Assembly: GCA_035306725.1 (NCBI GenBank)
Contig: DATGNN010000394.1
Span: 1 to 14,041 of the forward strand
From: JAAYEB01 sp035306725
GTDB lineage: Bacteria; Fibrobacterota; Chitinivibrionia; Chitinivibrionales; Chitinispirillaceae
DNA length: 14,041 bases
Reading direction: 5' to 3'
Both the position numbers and the translations under genes were made by a program. The notes beneath the pieces were generated by a model. It was given only the letters and a program-made list of their open reading frames with translations, was not told where the DNA came from and made no database searches. Below, piece by piece: positions 7,148 through 14,041 of this stretch (position 1 is the stretch's first letter; each line of letters opens with the position of its first letter).

Positions 7148-8329
7148 ATGACTTACTTCGGACTGGATCTATTTCTTCGTAATTTTCCCACTGAACTTAA
7201 AAAGAAAAGAATTGGTGTTGTTTGCCATGCTGCTTCAATAACAAAATCATGCTCACATATTCTGGATATGTTCGATAGCCATTCTGAATGTATACTGGCA
7301 GCAATTTTTGGCCCGCAGCATGGACTCCACGGCCAAACCCAGGATAACATGGTTGAGTGGGAAGGGCGTACAGATCCTAAGCGAAACATTCCTGTTTATA
7401 GCCTGTATGGGAGAAACCGCAAACCAACTGCAGGTATGTTATCGGGTCTTGATGCGCTCGTGTTTGATTTGCAGGATGTTGGAGCTCGACCATATACTTA
7501 CGTATGGACCCTGAAACTGTGTATGGAAGCCTGTATGGAGAGTGGAATCCCGATATGGGTTCTTGATCGTCCTAATCCGGTTGGTTGTATGGGTGTTGAC
7601 GGGCCGGTTTTATCAGAGCAATACTATTCTTTTGTAGGGGGGGCTCCGGTACCGCTTTGTCATAGGTTGACAATGGGAGAACTGGCTTCTCTTATGAAAA
7701 ACATGTTTTTTGAAAAGCTTGATCTTAAAGTGGTATGGATGGAAAACTGGTGGCGTAATTCATTATGGCCGCAAACAGGTCTGCCCTGGGTAATGCCTTC
7801 ACCAAATATGCCTTCAGTGGATACTGCAGTTGTTTATCCTGGAATGGTTTTGCTTGAAGCAACCAATCTCTCGGAGGGCAGGGGAACTACACGCCCGTTT
7901 GAACTGTTTGGCGCTCCCTATATTAACATCGAAAAGTTCAGGAAAATTCTGTTTTCATATAAGCTTGAAGGTTGTTTTTTCAGAGAGAATGGTTTTATTC
8001 CGACATTCCAGAAATGGAACAATCAATACTGTTTTGGAATGCAGATTCATGTGACAGATCCATGTATCTATAAACCGGTACTCACAGCTGCTGTCATTAT
8101 TGATTCTGTAATAAAATCTTCCGACGGAAGGTTTAAATTCAAAGATCCCCCGTATGAATATGAAACAGATAAAATGCCTTTTGATATACTTTCAGGTAAC
8201 GATTCGTTAAGAAAAGAGTTAACCAACGGTGTCTCAATCGATCAGTTGGCTGAAAAATGGGCTCAAAGTTATGAGCAGTATACAGATTTTATTTCAGATA
8301 TTGTCTGGTATCCGGAGATGAGTCAATGA
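7148..8329 (+). CDS. namZ: NamZ-like exo-beta-N-acetylmuramidase (DUF1343, GH171)
   Basis: This belongs to the DUF1343 family, whose Bacillus subtilis member NamZ removes MurNAc from the non-reducing end of peptidoglycan sugar chains (GH171). The 393 residues show the family blocks in order: FGPQHGLHGQ (54-63), PVYSLYG (82-88), VFDLQDVGARPYTYVWTL (105-122), VLDRPNPVG (138-146), MPSPNMPS (216-223) and YPGMVLLEATNLSEGRGTTR (230-249), followed by the C-terminal domain (about 295-390). The N-terminus (MTYFGLDLFLRNFPTELKKK) is charged and amphipathic with no signal peptide, unlike secreted NamZ. I therefore infer a cytoplasmic enzyme acting on imported MurNAc-GlcNAc fragments. AGGAG lies 6 bases before the ATG. 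The stop overlaps the murU-like start as ATGA, so its product MurNAc would feed the next two enzymes. Confidence 0.9.
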   Translation: MTYFGLDLFLRNFPTELKKKRIGVVCHAASITKSCSHILDMFDSHSECILAAIFGPQHGLHGQTQDNMVEWEGRTDPKRNIPVYSLYGRNRKPTAGMLSGLDALVFDLQDVGARPYTYVWTLKLCMEACMESGIPIWVLDRPNPVGCMGVDGPVLSEQYYSFVGGAPVPLCHRLTMGELASLMKNMFFEKLDLKVVWMENWWRNSLWPQTGLPWVMPSPNMPSVDTAVVYPGMVLLEATNLSEGRGTTRPFELFGAPYINIEKFRKILFSYKLEGCFFRENGFIPTFQKWNNQYCFGMQIHVTDPCIYKPVLTAAVIIDSVIKSSDGRFKFKDPPYEYETDKMPFDILSGNDSLRKELTNGVSIDQLAEKWAQSYEQYTDFISDIVWYPEMSQ

Positions 8330-9273
8330 GGGGTTTCATTCTTGCAGCAGGATTTGGCACCCGTCTCAGGCCGATTACAAATCATATACCCAAAGCGCTT
8401 GTTCCGGTCTGCGGTAAAGTGCTTCTTGAACATGCCCTGGAAAAACTGACAAAACTGGGCATAGAAACAATTGGTGTTAATTCTCACTATCTGACAGAAC
8501 AGATAGAAGCGTATAAAGGCAAGACATCTTGTCCTTTCGAAATTTTCAGAGAAGATGACAGAATACGGGGAACCGGAGGAGCTTTATATTTTGCAAGAAA
8601 TTTTCTTGGCCGGGAAGACTCCTTTTTTGTAATGAATGTTGACATTCTGTCTGATTTATTATTAAATAATATTATTGATTCTTTCCTCAAATCCAGTTCT
8701 GTTTGTACGCTTGTGGCTTTTGATGCTCAGAGAGGAAAGGGAACCATTCTGTATGATAAAGATTCCGGACAGTATGTAGATGTTGCAAACCGGGATAACA
8801 GAAGAGAGAATCTGGCTGAAGCAGATTTTGTCGGCATGGCTTTATACAGAAAGGAGTTTCTAAACTTTTTAACTCCATCCGATTTCTCTGTCGTACCAGT
8901 CTGGAAAAGGGCTGTTGAATCCGGTGCAGAAGTAACAGTCAGTTTATTGGAAAAGGGTTACTGGAAAGATGTTGGTACCTTGAAGTCTCTTGCGGATATC
9001 CACTTTGATGTTATTGATGGTCTGATAAAAATATGCGAATCGGAAGGGATGGTAATCGATAAGGAAAAGAAAATCTGTATTCCTGAAAATGCGAATAGTA
9101 ATGTAATCAATTCCTGTGGTATTTATTCATGGGTTGAACAGCAACTCCTGCCTTCAGGATGTCATATAAAAGAGAGTGTAGTGTTTAAAAACAGTTTAAT
9201 ACAGGAAAACAGGCAGATAATACGTTCGCTTGTAACACCATGGGGAGTTATTCCGTTTGACGACAAAAAATGA
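8326..9273 (+). CDS. murU: MurU-like N-acetylmuramate alpha-1-phosphate uridylyltransferase
   Basis: This nucleotidyltransferase of the GT-A-like sugar-1-phosphate family joins UTP and a sugar phosphate. Key residues visible are the nucleotide-binding loop LAAGFGTRLRP (6-16) with K23 in the following PKALVP, GTGGAL (82-87), the metal-binding NVD (104-106), DFVGMALY (167-174) and the second metal site around YWKDVGT (212-218). The neighbours, a MurNAc-releasing hydrolase and an AmgK-type kinase, point to MurNAc-1-phosphate as substrate and UDP-MurNAc as product. At 315 residues it is longer than Pseudomonas MurU (roughly 220-230). Residues about 235-315 form an extension that may be a short beta-helix-like domain, so related specificities (GlcNAc-1-P, mannose-1-P) are possible. 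GGAG lies 8 bases before the ATG, inside the end of namZ. It overlaps the kinase gene by 17 bases. Confidence 0.85.
   Translation: MRGFILAAGFGTRLRPITNHIPKALVPVCGKVLLEHALEKLTKLGIETIGVNSHYLTEQIEAYKGKTSCPFEIFREDDRIRGTGGALYFARNFLGREDSFFVMNVDILSDLLLNNIIDSFLKSSSVCTLVAFDAQRGKGTILYDKDSGQYVDVANRDNRRENLAEADFVGMALYRKEFLNFLTPSDFSVVPVWKRAVESGAEVTVSLLEKGYWKDVGTLKSLADIHFDVIDGLIKICESEGMVIDKEKKICIPENANSNVINSCGIYSWVEQQLLPSGCHIKESVVFKNSLIQENRQIIRSLVTPWGVIPFDDKK
9242..9259 (+). promoter_or_regulatory. Ribosome site and TTG start deciding the amgK start
   Basis: GGGGAG at 9242-9247 stands 9 bases before TTG at 9257-9259, within the end of the murU-like gene. No in-frame ATG occurs near the N-terminus of the kinase, and this site makes the TTG start convincing. 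Confidence 0.6.
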
Positions 9274-10270
9274 TTGTTTTCTTACTCCGGCACAAATTGA
9301 GTTTATCAAAACTCTTCTTGACGATTTTTCATTGGAAGAATGGACAGTTGAACTGGCCGGAAAAGCTGCTTCACAGAGGTATTTCATACGTGTAAGCCAA
9401 GAATTGCGATCCTGTATTTTAATTGTATGGGACAGTAGTGACCCCGACTGGGACCGTTTTTTAACCATTGCCGGAAAGTTAAGAAAACAGGTTTCTTTTT
9501 TACCGCAAATATATGGTTGTGATCCGGAGCATGGGTTGATTCTTGAGGAAGATCTTGGCGACCTGACACTTAAAAGATATTGTAAAGAAAACATTTCTGA
9601 TTCACGACAAACAGTCACCCTTTACAAGAATGTATTGGATGCACTCAAACAATGGCATAATCTGGATTTCTCACCATGTGCTTCAGTGATTTACAACCGT
9701 ATGGACCAGGAGATGTTTTTATGGGAAACTGCTTATTTTGCCCGTTACTGTGTTCAGGATTATTTCGGATGTGAATACTTGCTGGATAAGAGATGGGAAC
9801 AGGAACGCAGGCTTCTTTCGCAAATAGCATCATCCTTGCCACCAGTCTTTATCCACCGTGATTTTCAGTCGGAAAATATAATAATCCAGGAGAATGAAAT
9901 AAGGTTTGTAGATTTCCAGGGAGCACGTTTGGGCCCGGCTTATTACGATATTGCATCGCTTCTTTTTGATCCTTATGTTGAATCGCTTGATAATAATGTT
10001 GCTGATGAACTTGTTTACTGGTACAGTGAACAATCTGGAAATGCAAATAACGACAAACGGGATTTCCTCGTATGCGCATCACAGCGATTGATGCAGGCAC
10101 TGGGAGCTTATGGAAATCTCTGTCTGCATAAAGGCAGGCAATGGTACAGGGAATATATTCCGGTTGCTTTACAAAGACTTTCCAGCGTTCTGGATCAGCT
10201 TGATGAATTCAAACACATAAAAAGGGTAGTTGAAGCCTGTGAGGAAACGCTGCTCATGAATAGTAAATAG
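9257..10270 (+). CDS. amgK: AmgK-like anomeric MurNAc/GlcNAc kinase (aminoglycoside phosphotransferase fold)
   Basis: This 337-residue kinase has the aminoglycoside phosphotransferase fold. Brenner's motif is intact, FIHRDFQSENII (198-209, with D202 as catalytic base and N207), followed by the metal-binding DFQGARLGPAYYDIASLL (219-236). The DFQGARLGP block is characteristic of AmgK, which phosphorylates free MurNAc or GlcNAc at C1. The N-lobe holds AASQRYFIRV (37-46) in place of a glycine-rich loop, and LILEEDLGD (94-102) as the hinge. Its position after a MurU-like gene supports the AmgK role: MurNAc to MurNAc-alpha-1-phosphate, then UDP-MurNAc, bypassing MurA and so the fosfomycin target. 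It starts with TTG, overlaps murU by 17 bases and is followed by no clear terminator. The exact substrate (MurNAc versus other hexosamines) is inferred. Confidence 0.87.
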   Translation: MTTKNDCFLTPAQIEFIKTLLDDFSLEEWTVELAGKAASQRYFIRVSQELRSCILIVWDSSDPDWDRFLTIAGKLRKQVSFLPQIYGCDPEHGLILEEDLGDLTLKRYCKENISDSRQTVTLYKNVLDALKQWHNLDFSPCASVIYNRMDQEMFLWETAYFARYCVQDYFGCEYLLDKRWEQERRLLSQIASSLPPVFIHRDFQSENIIIQENEIRFVDFQGARLGPAYYDIASLLFDPYVESLDNNVADELVYWYSEQSGNANNDKRDFLVCASQRLMQALGAYGNLCLHKGRQWYREYIPVALQRLSSVLDQLDEFKHIKRVVEACEETLLMNSK

Positions 10271-10305
10271 AATTGTGAATTGTGAATGGTGAACTCGGAA
10301 TTCAG
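10271..10305. repeat. Degenerate 7-bp tandem repeat between convergent genes
   Basis: Starting right after the amgK stop there are five heptamer units in phase: AATTGTG, AATTGTG, AATGGTG, AACTCGG, AATTCAG. The first two are identical and the rest decay. It fills most of the 50-base gap to the histidine kinase stop. Similar decaying heptamers occur in intergenic DNA of other bacteria. Confidence 0.55.
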
Positions 10306-10320
10306 GAAATGCAGCAGGGT

Positions 10321-12165
10321 TTATAATGTAAAATAAAATGTAGATCCTTTTCCAGGTTGCGATTCTGCCCAGATTTCTCCACCATGTTTTTTTATAATCC
10401 TGTATACTGTAGCCAGGCCTACGCCTGTACCCTTAAATTGTGATGTGGAATGAAGCCGCTGGAAAGGCTTGAACAGTTTATCTTTGTATTTCATGTCAAA
10501 ACCAGCACCGTTATCTTTTATATAGAATACCTGATTGTTATCACGTAAAAAGAAATCAAAAGAAATTTTTGTTTCAGGTTTTTTACTCGTAAATTTCCAT
10601 GCGTTACTCAGAACATTTTCGAGAACTATTCTGATCAATCCCGGATCGCAGCTTGCTGCAAGATTTTTATTGATTTCAATACTTGCGGAGCGAAAAGGGG
10701 ATCTGTTGTGAAGTGAATTCAGAATATCTTCGGCAATCGCGCCCAGATTGACATTCTCTTTTTTCAGTTCGGTTTTTGATATTCTGGAAAGGGTCAACAA
10801 ATCATTGATAATGACTTTGATACGAATTGAGGACTTTTTTATTACTGAAAGGTAATTTATTGCATTTTCATCCAGTTTCTCTTTGTATTCTTCTTCAAGT
10901 AATCCACAGAATGATTCAATCACATGCAGGGGAGACCGGATATCATGTGATACGGAGTGACTGAATTCAGTCAGTTCACGGTTCGTTTCATTCAGCCGGT
11001 TATTAAGATCTATCATCTCTTTTTCCCAGGTTTTGCGTTCTGTAATATCTGTAACCATTCCCAGTCTGATATTGTGCATTTTACCATTATCTGATGACAA
11101 TAAATTTTCAGCTTCAATAACAGGCATTGTCACACCATCTTTTTTTCTTAGATTTTTCTGACGAATACCTCTTACCCTTCGGTCTTTACCATGAAACAAT
11201 TTATCAGAGTTGTCAAGAAATTCGCGAATGTCTTTTCCATTTAATTCTTCCTGATCATATCCAAGCATTTGTGCAATTCTGCTGTTTGCATAGCTGATCC
11301 TGTGATTCTCATCAATTACCCAGATTCCTTCCTGTGCCGTTTCAACTATTGAACGATAATAGATTTCACTCTCCTTTAATGCATTTTCCATGTACATACG
11401 TTTTTTTATCTGAGTTTTTAAATTATCGTTGGATTCTGACAATGCAATTGTTCTTTCATTTACTTTTTGTTCCAGTGTGGCCTGGGACCTTCGCAATTCA
11501 TTTTCCATCTGTATGCGTCTTTTAATTTCTGATTGTGCTTTATTGTTTAGGTTTTTAAGATGAGTGACAAGTTTCTGATTGTTTACATATAACCGAAAAT
11601 TTGAACTTATGATTTTATGGTTGGTTTCTGCTGTAAAGCTAATGAGTATTCCAAACAGTAAGAACATTCCTGCCATGGCCAGGTTTATTGATGTTCCCAT
11701 TATACAAAAAACTACAATTTGAGGAAGTAATATTGGTATTATAAAACCATAGTATGTTTTTCTCAGAGAAGAATAGATTGCAGCAGAACCTGCACCCATT
11801 CCACCCAGTACCAAAGCGATTATCATCTGATGTGGGATGGAATCATGATAAAATCCGAAAAAAGCCGAAGCTCCCCAGATAAGCCCTGATGTAAACAGAA
11901 AAGCCGTAAATAATCTTTCGCGGCTTTTAACATGCTGGAATTTTAAGGTGTCTATTAAAAACAGTGCATATAATGCAATCCGTAGAAATGCAAAAAACAC
12001 CTGAACTGTCAGCCAGGATAATAACACGATTCCTGGTACGAGAGCTCTAAGAAAAAAGTAGACAACGAAACTGTTGATTATTGTAGCAGCAAATCCAATG
12101 GGAAGCAGTTTATATATTAAATCAACCTGCTTTGCCAGGACCTGGTTGCTGGAATCATTATTCAA
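10321..12165 (-). CDS. Membrane PAS sensor histidine kinase (orphan)
   Basis: This 614-residue inner-membrane sensor kinase has an N-terminal module of about six hydrophobic segments (roughly 20-40, 43-71, 86-106, 113-133, 138-158, 160-180), resembling membrane input domains of other kinases and diguanylate cyclases. A coiled coil at about 195-268 repeats a motif 40 residues apart (RRIQMENELRRSQ, KRMYMENALKESE). Then come a PAS/PAC domain (about 268-378), HisKA (about 395-465) with phospho-acceptor H407 in SVSHDIRSPL, and HATPase (about 505-614) with N box ENVLSNAWKF (516-525), G1 DNGAGFD (551-557), F box FKPF (565-568) and G2 GTGVGLATV (579-587). All catalytic motifs are intact. There is no receiver domain and no response regulator beside it. 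The start is TTG at 12165, with AAAGGA (12176-12171) 5 bases upstream. The gene lies 76 bases downstream of the FAD oxidoreductase on the same strand and may share its transcript. Confidence 0.93.
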   Translation of the reverse strand: MNNDSSNQVLAKQVDLIYKLLPIGFAATIINSFVVYFFLRALVPGIVLLSWLTVQVFFAFLRIALYALFLIDTLKFQHVKSRERLFTAFLFTSGLIWGASAFFGFYHDSIPHQMIIALVLGGMGAGSAAIYSSLRKTYYGFIIPILLPQIVVFCIMGTSINLAMAGMFLLFGILISFTAETNHKIISSNFRLYVNNQKLVTHLKNLNNKAQSEIKRRIQMENELRRSQATLEQKVNERTIALSESNDNLKTQIKKRMYMENALKESEIYYRSIVETAQEGIWVIDENHRISYANSRIAQMLGYDQEELNGKDIREFLDNSDKLFHGKDRRVRGIRQKNLRKKDGVTMPVIEAENLLSSDNGKMHNIRLGMVTDITERKTWEKEMIDLNNRLNETNRELTEFSHSVSHDIRSPLHVIESFCGLLEEEYKEKLDENAINYLSVIKKSSIRIKVIINDLLTLSRISKTELKKENVNLGAIAEDILNSLHNRSPFRSASIEINKNLAASCDPGLIRIVLENVLSNAWKFTSKKPETKISFDFFLRDNNQVFYIKDNGAGFDMKYKDKLFKPFQRLHSTSQFKGTGVGLATVYRIIKKHGGEIWAESQPGKGSTFYFTL

Positions 12166-12241
12166 GTAATTCCTTTCATTTTATTAATAATAATGAAGGA
12201 AGCAAAGAGGATACCTTAAAAGCTGATTCCCTGAAGTCAGA

Positions 12242-13798
12242 TTAAAACATGTTTCCCGGGTTAAAAATCCAGTCAGGATCAAGTGAATCTTTAACTCTGC
12301 GCATCTGATTAATCGCATCAGGTCCGTACATGCGTAAAAGCTGGTTTTTTTTAATTTTTCCTATTCCATGTTCTGCAGAAACTGTTCCTCCGTTATTTAC
12401 GGCAAGCTGCATCAGACTGTCATAAATTCGTAAAGAATCCGACAGCTCTTTTTCATTTTGGGGAATAAGATTTATATGGAGATGATTGTTGCCAAGATGG
12501 CCGAATGAAGCAAAGGTGACATTGGCTGTTTCAATGATTTTCAGACTTTCGTTATAAACAGCCCGGAAACTCTTGTCTGAAAGTGCCGAATCGGTACCGA
12601 TTTTGCGTATCGATTTGCAGTTTCTTTTCGCAGCAGCTATAAGCCTGTTAATTGTTTCGGGAACTATATGACGGAAGTTTTTGAGACGCTGCTGTTCAGA
12701 AAGGTCAAAACCGCTCCAGGTTTCATCAAACGAACTACCATTTTCTATAAGTTTATTTTCCCATATTTCAAAAATCGATTCAAATGGTTGTGAATCGTTT
12801 TCCATGTATTCCCACAGAATCGCACATGTTTTATTACCTGGAAATTCAGGAATGGAATTGTCGGAATCTGTGCGATTAGCATTGATCAGATCAAGAGTAC
12901 TTTGATCAAAGTACTCAATTGAAGCGCAGTTGGAATCGGTTTTAAGAAAATCCGCAAAATCAAATGCGCCTTCCCGGGTATCAAAAAAACTAAGGCCCGA
13001 AAGAAACTCTATTTTGTGATGCAAGAGGATTCCGATTTCAGAAATACATGCCAGCGTTCCTTCACTGCCTATAAAAAGATCAATCAGATCTTTTGGCTTG
13101 CTTGGGTGTTGTGGTTTCGAATAGTATCCCGAAGTGTTCTTGGTGTCTGGACTTGAGTAAGTAAGGGGTGGAATATTGATAAGCGTACCCTGATCTGTAT
13201 GTATGTTAAAACCGTTTTCCTGTTCAAAGATACTGTCCCTTTTTATTGAAACTGTTTGTGCTCCGGCAGTTATCAACGAAAGATACTGTATATGAGAACG
13301 TGTGGGGCCGAATCTGAATGTACGCGCACCCGATGCATTGGTTGCAACTGTTCCACCCAGTTGAGCAGTTGTTTCTGTTGGATCCGGGGGATAAAAATAC
13401 ATGTTATCACCTAAATATTCGCTGCCTTCAACATAATATGGCCAATCTTTTGGGGCTCTGAGAAATGCTGCAATTTCATTAAGAGTTATACCCGGATCGC
13501 AATAAAGAATTGGGCTGGAATTATTTGGCCACTCAATTTTGTGTATTCTATTCATTGATGAAAAGCAGATTGCAATACAGTCTTCCACAGGAACTGCACC
13601 GCCGGTAGTTCCGCTTTGTGCTCCGATAAATGTGATTTTTTCCTGGTTTTGGGCAGCATATTTAATGATTTCTCTCAATTGATCTTTTGATTCAGGAAAA
13701 TAGATCTCTTTAGGTACACCCGATTCATAGCCGGATTCATCACGAAGCAGATCCTCAAAATCCTGCTGGATTATTTTTTTATCTTTTATTGTACGCAT
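12242..13798 (-). CDS. FAD-binding oxidoreductase, GlcD/D-lactate dehydrogenase-like (VAO/PCMH family)
   Basis: This flavoprotein dehydrogenase, 518 residues from the ATG, probably oxidises a 2-hydroxy acid. The PCMH-type FAD domain spans about 10-225. It contains FIGAQSGTTGGAVP (57-70, pyrophosphate binding), PPDPTETTAQLGG (137-149), TNASGARTFRFG (153-164) and IGSEGTL (243-249). The C-terminal substrate domain carries FGHLGNNHLHINLIP (432-446) and SAEHGIGKIKK (474-484), the His-rich blocks of GlcD, Dld and D-2-hydroxyglutarate dehydrogenases, and ends LDPDWIFNPGNMF. No iron-sulfur domain is fused and no signal peptide is seen. The substrate cannot be assigned. I prefer ATG at 13798; an in-frame TTG at 13831 would add 11 residues (MKYLSNRQCLN) but has no ribosome site. 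Three alternating heptamers lie just before the ATG and may control expression. The histidine kinase follows after 76 bases. Confidence 0.9.
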   Translation of the reverse strand: MRTIKDKKIIQQDFEDLLRDESGYESGVPKEIYFPESKDQLREIIKYAAQNQEKITFIGAQSGTTGGAVPVEDCIAICFSSMNRIHKIEWPNNSSPILYCDPGITLNEIAAFLRAPKDWPYYVEGSEYLGDNMYFYPPDPTETTAQLGGTVATNASGARTFRFGPTRSHIQYLSLITAGAQTVSIKRDSIFEQENGFNIHTDQGTLINIPPLTYSSPDTKNTSGYYSKPQHPSKPKDLIDLFIGSEGTLACISEIGILLHHKIEFLSGLSFFDTREGAFDFADFLKTDSNCASIEYFDQSTLDLINANRTDSDNSIPEFPGNKTCAILWEYMENDSQPFESIFEIWENKLIENGSSFDETWSGFDLSEQQRLKNFRHIVPETINRLIAAAKRNCKSIRKIGTDSALSDKSFRAVYNESLKIIETANVTFASFGHLGNNHLHINLIPQNEKELSDSLRIYDSLMQLAVNNGGTVSAEHGIGKIKKNQLLRMYGPDAINQMRRVKDSLDPDWIFNPGNMF

Positions 13799-13800
13799 AT

Positions 13801-13834
13801 TCAAACATTGCCTGTTTGACAAGTATTTCAAACA
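13801..13834. repeat. Three alternating inverted heptamers upstream of the FAD oxidoreductase
   Basis: TCAAACA (13801-13807), TGTTTGA (13813-13819) and TCAAACA (13828-13834) alternate in orientation. The middle copy can pair with either neighbour, giving 7-bp stems with loops of 5 or 8 bases. The array ends two bases before the preferred ATG, so it could be a stacked operator or a pair of alternative RNA hairpins covering the ribosome-binding region. Confidence 0.5.
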
Positions 13835-13849
13835 AAATTTTTTAAAAAG

Positions 13850-14041
13850 CTACTTCTTTTTCTTTTCTTTTCGTAATGCCCGTATTTCTTTCAAGCTCAA
13901 ACCAGTGATTTCATGGATAAAACTGTTATCCATACCCTTTTCTATAAGTTTAAGGGCATTTTCTTTTTTGTTTTTCTCGATACCTTTTTCAATACCTTTT
14001 TCCAAACCCCTTTCGATACCCTTCTCAATGCCTTTTTCGAT
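13850..14041 (-). CDS. C-terminal tail of Rpn/PD-(D/E)XK nuclease-family transposase-like protein (partial)
   Basis: Only the last 63 residues before the TAG stop are inside the window; the frame is open at the right edge. The tail begins with six four-residue units (IEKG, IEKG, IERG, LEKG, IEKG, IEKN). Then come ALKLIEKGMDNSFIHEITGL, SLKEIRALRK and a lysine-rich end. This pattern, an EKG repeat followed by a 'xxIxxITGLSxxEI' helix-turn-helix-like segment, is typical of the C-termini of Rpn-family (PD-(D/E)XK) recombination-promoting nucleases. The catalytic nuclease domain would lie beyond base 14041 and cannot be checked. The stop is 51 bases before the FAD oxidoreductase ATG on the same strand. 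Confidence 0.75.
   Translation of the reverse strand: MEKGIEKGIERGLEKGIEKGIEKNKKENALKLIEKGMDNSFIHEITGLSLKEIRALRKEKKKK
13970..14041 (-). repeat. 12-bp imperfect tandem repeat inside the Rpn-like gene
   Basis: Six in-frame 12-base units encode the four-residue IEKG-type repeats, for example ATCGAAAAAGGC, ATTGAGAAGGGT and ATTGAAAAAGGT. The array reaches the right edge and may continue. Copy-number change by slippage would add or remove four residues without shifting the frame. Confidence 0.75.

Noticed and set aside
9196..9618. 140-residue open frame on the minus strand across the murU/amgK junction
   Set aside because: It is antisense to two genes with clear catalytic motifs and shows no family resemblance.
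12223..12240. Possible terminator hairpin after the FAD oxidoreductase stop
   Set aside because: Only four base pairs (CTGA/TCAG) form cleanly; the inner part mismatches or needs too small a loop, and the following T-run is four bases.

Overview
The window is about 14 kb of AT-leaning DNA, dense with genes, from a Gram-negative-looking, free-living type bacterium. The AspRS resembles the alphaproteobacterial form of that enzyme. The family encoded just after it is one I know mainly from Bacteroidetes and related FCB-group genomes. Together with UMF1, GH171/NamZ and an Rpn-type nuclease tail, this suggests a member of the FCB superphylum or a poorly sampled neighbour such as Fibrobacterota/Chitinivibrionia. 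That placement is a low-confidence inference. There are no tRNA or rRNA genes, CRISPR arrays or insertion sequences.

Layout. (1) 1-1406, minus: a PAS-GGDEF-EAL cyclic-di-GMP protein cut by the left edge, with a degenerate GDDEF motif and intact visible EAL residues. (2) 1407-1666: a divergent promoter region with two well-spaced sigma70-like promoters and a 10-bp palindrome. (3) 1667-6711, plus: a four-gene cluster of aspS, an exported protein of the family usually mislabelled 'asparagine synthetase B', a UMF1-type MFS transporter and a TrmH/SpoU-family RNA methyltransferase. (4) 6737-6943, minus: rpsU, convergent with the methyltransferase. (5) 7148-10270, plus: a tightly overlapping operon of namZ-like exo-N-acetylmuramidase (DUF1343, GH171), a murU-like sugar-1-phosphate uridylyltransferase and an amgK-like sugar kinase. 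(6) 10321-13798, minus: an orphan membrane PAS histidine kinase preceded by a GlcD/D-lactate-dehydrogenase-like FAD oxidoreductase. (7) 13850-14041, minus: the repeat-rich C-terminal tail of an Rpn/PD-(D/E)XK nuclease-family protein cut by the right edge.

How the genes work together. The strongest functional unit is 7148-10270. NamZ would release free MurNAc, AmgK would phosphorylate it at the anomeric carbon, and MurU would make UDP-MurNAc. This is a three-gene peptidoglycan-recycling shortcut. NamZ has no visible signal peptide, so the whole route may be cytoplasmic. The aspS cluster looks like housekeeping translation (aspS, tRNA/rRNA methyltransferase) joined to two genes of unclear substrate. 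The AspRS carries the His-Gly pair seen in non-discriminating enzymes, which would fit an organism that makes Asn-tRNA by transamidation. A further unexplained signal is a set of three alternating heptamers at 13801-13834, just upstream of the FAD oxidoreductase, which could form two mutually exclusive hairpins.
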